The notes below the pieces were generated by a model. The model made no database searches. It was not told the origin of the DNA and saw nothing but the letters and a program-made list of their open reading frames with translations. DNA of 7,228 nt from Polaromonas sp. (GTDB lineage: Bacteria > Pseudomonadota > Gammaproteobacteria > Burkholderiales > Burkholderiaceae_C): contig JAHFQQ010000182.1 in NCBI GenBank assembly GCA_023259235.1, positions 1 to 7,228 on the forward strand, read 5' to 3'. Made by a program: the position numbers and the translations under genes. This document shows positions 5,431 through 7,228 of the stretch, piece after piece. Each line of letters opens with the position of its first letter. The first letter of the stretch is position 1.

Positions 5431-5751
5431 ATGAACAAGATTCGCAAGGGCGACGAAATCATCGTGATCGCAGGTCGCGACAAGGGCAAGCGCGGCAAAA
5501 TTTCGCTGCGCAAAGACGACAGCCATGTGCTGGTGGACGGGGTCAATCTGGTGAAAAAACACACCAAACCCAATCCGCTCAAGGGTACAACGGGTGGCAT
5601 TGTTGAAAAAAGCATGCCGATTCACCAGTCCAATGTAGCCATCTTCAATGCTGCTACCGGCAAGGCGGATCGTGTAGGCATCAAGTTGTTGGCTGACGGC
5701 AAAAAGGTTCGCGTCTTTAAATCCAGCGGCGACGAAATTAAGGCTGCATGA
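5431..5751 (+). CDS. rplX: 50S ribosomal protein L24
   Basis: Complete uL24 of 106 residues, close to the usual 102-106. It initiates assembly of the 50S subunit by binding near the 5' end of 23S rRNA. The N-terminal KOW motif is clear: MNKIRKGDEIIVIAGRDKGK (1-20) followed by RGKI. The middle VDGVNLVKKHTKPNP and GGIVEKSMPIHQSNVAIF are characteristic of the family. The Shine-Dalgarno sequence AGGGG (5420-5424) overlaps the rplN stop codon and lies 6 bases before the ATG, so translation is likely coupled. The gene ends 2 bases before the chosen rplE start. Confidence 0.99.
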   Translation: MNKIRKGDEIIVIAGRDKGKRGKISLRKDDSHVLVDGVNLVKKHTKPNPLKGTTGGIVEKSMPIHQSNVAIFNAATGKADRVGIKLLADGKKVRVFKSSGDEIKAA

Positions 5752-5753
5752 CC

Positions 5754-6293
5754 ATGGCACGCTTGCAAGATCAATACCGCGAGAAAATCGCCCCCAGCCT
5801 GATTGAAAAATTTGGCTACACCTCTCCGATGCAGGTTCCGCGCATCACCAAGATCACGCTCAATATGGGTGTGAGCGAGGCGGTCGCCGACAAAAAGGTC
5901 ATGGACAGCGCAGTGGCTGACATGAGCAAGATTGCCGGTCAAAAGCCTGTTGTGACCAAAGCCAAGAAAGCTATCGCCGGGTTCAAGATCCGCGAGGACT
6001 TGCCGATCGGCTGCATGGTGACGCTGCGCGGCGTGAAGATGTATGAGTTTCTTGATCGTTTCGTGACCGTAGCGCTGCCGCGCGTTCGTGACTTCCGTGG
6101 TATTTCCGGCCGTGCCTTTGATGGTCGCGGCAATTACAACATCGGTGTCAAAGAGCAGATCATTTTCCCTGAAATTGAGTACGACAAGGTCGACGCCTTG
6201 CGTGGCCTCAATATCAGCATTACCACAACGGCCAAGACCGATGACGAGTGCAAGGCGCTCCTCACCGCCTTCCGTTTTCCGTTCAAGAACTGA
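5754..6293 (+). CDS. rplE: 50S ribosomal protein L5
   Basis: Complete uL5 of 179 residues from the ATG at 5754, the same length as in E. coli. It binds 5S rRNA in the central protuberance and contacts the P-site tRNA and the 30S head. Conserved stretches include PRITKITLNMGVSEA, AGQKPVVTKAKKAIAGFKIR, MYEFLDRFVTVALPRVRDFR, GRGNYNIGVKEQIIFPEI and the C-terminal RGLNISITTTAKTDDE. A second in-frame ATG at 5748 overlaps the rplX stop as ATGA and would add Met-Thr. I prefer 5754 because MARLQ is the usual betaproteobacterial N-terminus, and AAGG (5740-5743) lies 10 bases before it but only 4 before 5748. Both starts imply coupling to rplX. Confidence 0.97.
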   Translation: MARLQDQYREKIAPSLIEKFGYTSPMQVPRITKITLNMGVSEAVADKKVMDSAVADMSKIAGQKPVVTKAKKAIAGFKIREDLPIGCMVTLRGVKMYEFLDRFVTVALPRVRDFRGISGRAFDGRGNYNIGVKEQIIFPEIEYDKVDALRGLNISITTTAKTDDECKALLTAFRFPFKN

Positions 6294-6300
6294 GGCGGGC

Positions 6301-6606
6301 ATGGCAAAACAGGCTTTACTGCAACGTGAACTCAAGCGCGACAAACTCGTAGCCAAGTTCGCCAAGAAACACGCTGAACTCAAGGCAACGTCCAACGACG
6401 CCAAGCGCTCCGATGAAGAACGCGCACTGGCCCGTCTGGAGCTGCAAAAGTTGCCCCGCAACGCCAACCCGACCCGCCAGCGTAACCGCTGCGCAATTAC
6501 GGGTCGTCCGCGCGGTACGTTCCGTCAATTCGGCTTGGCTCGCGCCAAGATTCGCGAGTTGGCTTTTGCTGGTGATATCCCCGGTATCACCAAAGCAAGC
6601 TGGTAA
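6301..6606 (+). CDS. rpsN: 30S ribosomal protein S14, long zinc-independent form
   Basis: Complete uS14 of 101 residues, part of the 30S head next to S3, S10 and S19. Length and sequence (MAKQALLQRELKRDKLVAKF at the start, RNRCAITGRPRGTFRQFGLA near 61-80, ending PGITKASW) fit the long form. Only one cysteine is present, so there is no CxxC...CxxC zinc ribbon as in the short 61-residue paralogue. The frame is open upstream as far as 6088, but the ATG at 6301 has a GAGG box (6292-6295) at 5 bases, overlapping the rplE stop, and gives the family N-terminus. The gap from rplE is 7 bases. Confidence 0.98.
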   Translation: MAKQALLQRELKRDKLVAKFAKKHAELKATSNDAKRSDEERALARLELQKLPRNANPTRQRNRCAITGRPRGTFRQFGLARAKIRELAFAGDIPGITKASW

Positions 6607-6624
6607 GCAATAGGAGATATACAA

Positions 6625-7020
6625 ATGAGTATGAGTGATCCTATCGCCGACATGCTGACACGCATCCGCAACGCGCAAATGGTTGAGAGAGCCGTTGTCA
6701 TGGTGCCGTCCTCAAAAGTCAAGGTGGCTATTGCGCAGGTCCTGAAGGATGAGGGCTACATTGATGGCTTCTCCGTCAAACCCAATGATGGCAAGCCTCA
6801 ACTGGAAATCGCCCTGAAGTATTACGCTGGCCAGCCTGTGATCGAACGCATAGAGCGCGTCAGTCGCCCTGGTTTACGGGTTTACAAAGGTCATGGTGCC
6901 ATTCCCCAGGTCATGAATGGCTTGGGCGTCGCAATTGTCACAACGCCACAGGGCGTCATGACGGATCGCAAGGCACGCGCTACCGGTATCGGTGGCGAAG
7001 TACTTTGTTACGTGGCCTGA
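6625..7020 (+). CDS. rpsH: 30S ribosomal protein S8
   Basis: Complete uS8 of 131 residues. It binds the central domain of 16S rRNA early in 30S assembly and, in E. coli, represses translation of the spc operon by binding mRNA near the start of rplE. The N-terminal domain begins MSMSDPIADMLTRIRNAQ, and the C-terminal domain holds SRPGLRVYKG, IPQVMNGLGVAIVTTPQGVM and the family ending GIGGEVLCYV. AGGAG (6612-6616) lies 8 bases before the ATG at 6625. A second in-frame ATG at 6631 is 14 bases away from it and less likely. The gap after rpsN is 18 bases. Confidence 0.99.
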   Translation: MSMSDPIADMLTRIRNAQMVERAVVMVPSSKVKVAIAQVLKDEGYIDGFSVKPNDGKPQLEIALKYYAGQPVIERIERVSRPGLRVYKGHGAIPQVMNGLGVAIVTTPQGVMTDRKARATGIGGEVLCYVA

Positions 7021-7044
7021 CGGCGGCATTGAGGAGAAACTGAA

Positions 7045-7228
7045 ATGTCTCGTGTAGGAAAAATGCCGGTTGCCATTCCCCAGGGTGTGGACGTGGCGAT
7101 CAAAGACGACCAGATCAATGTCAAGGGGACCCTTGGTATGCTGGCGCTAACGCAAAATGCCCTTGTCGCCATCAGCAATGGTGCGGGCAAGCTGACGTTT
7201 GTGCCAGCCAACGACTCACGCGAAGCCA
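7045..7228 (+). CDS. rplF: 50S ribosomal protein L6, N-terminal part
   Basis: The first 61 codons of uL6, running off the right edge; the full protein is usually about 177 residues. It sits near the GTPase-associated centre of the 50S subunit. The start MSRVGKMPVAIPQGVDVAIK and the following DDQINVKGTLGMLALTQNAL match the family, as does NDSREA at the visible end. AGGAG (7032-7036) lies 8 bases before the ATG. It follows rpsH by 24 bases, as expected in the spc order. Confidence 0.98.
   Translation, partial: MSRVGKMPVAIPQGVDVAIKDDQINVKGTLGMLALTQNALVAISNGAGKLTFVPANDSREA

Noticed and set aside
6088..6300. Upstream in-frame extension of rpsN
   Set aside because: It lies inside rplE in another frame; the S14 N-terminus and the GAGG box place the start at 6301.
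6447..6459. GTTG-CCCCG-CAAC inside rpsN as a fourth operator copy
   Set aside because: The spacer is five rather than six bases and it lies inside coding sequence, so it is most likely chance.
1..7228. CRISPR arrays, tRNA or rRNA genes, insertion-sequence ends, phage or toxin-antitoxin genes
   Set aside because: I looked for direct-repeat arrays, cloverleaf patterns, transposase motifs and small paired genes and saw none that could be supported.

Overview
The window looks like a chromosomal piece of a betaproteobacterium, most likely Burkholderiales close to Comamonadaceae. This rests on the wording of the ribosomal proteins, above all L5, L14 and L6, judged from memory without a database search. 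It has two blocks. Positions 1-4684 are a small-molecule catabolic cluster. Positions 5053-7228 are the start of the spc-type ribosomal protein operon. About 370 bases without a gene separate them.

Catabolic block. A class III (omega-type) PLP aminotransferase reads leftward from 939 and runs off the left edge. Reading rightward from 1244, and divergent from it, are an NAD(P)-dependent aldehyde dehydrogenase of the succinate-semialdehyde type, a 12-helix APC-superfamily amino acid/amine permease and a MarR-family regulator. The inferred scheme is that the permease imports an amine or omega-amino acid (GABA, beta-alanine or a polyamine product), the aminotransferase converts it to a semialdehyde, the dehydrogenase oxidises that to a carboxylate, and the MarR protein senses a ligand. 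The exact substrate cannot be read from the sequence. The 304-base divergent gap holds a good sigma70 promoter for the dehydrogenase, a weaker one for the aminotransferase, and two inverted repeats of the form GTTG-N6-CAAC.

Junction. Positions 4685-5052 hold a possible terminator for the catabolic transcript, a strong promoter (TTGACA, 17 bases, GATAAT) with an AT-rich upstream stretch, and a leader of about 140 bases that begins with a hairpin. A third GTTG-N6-CAAC repeat covers the -35 box of this ribosomal promoter. Reading through the window by eye, I found only these three copies, and all lie between genes.

Ribosomal block. rplN, rplX, rplE, rpsN, rpsH and the first 61 codons of rplF follow in the canonical bacterial order with gaps of 2-24 bases. 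They encode L14, L24, L5, S14 (long form without a zinc ribbon), S8 and L6. rplN is not preceded by rpsQ here, so the S10 and spc clusters are separated at this point.

I see no clearly new enzyme system. The most interesting feature is the shared inverted repeat, which may link a catabolic regulator to the promoter of an essential ribosomal operon.
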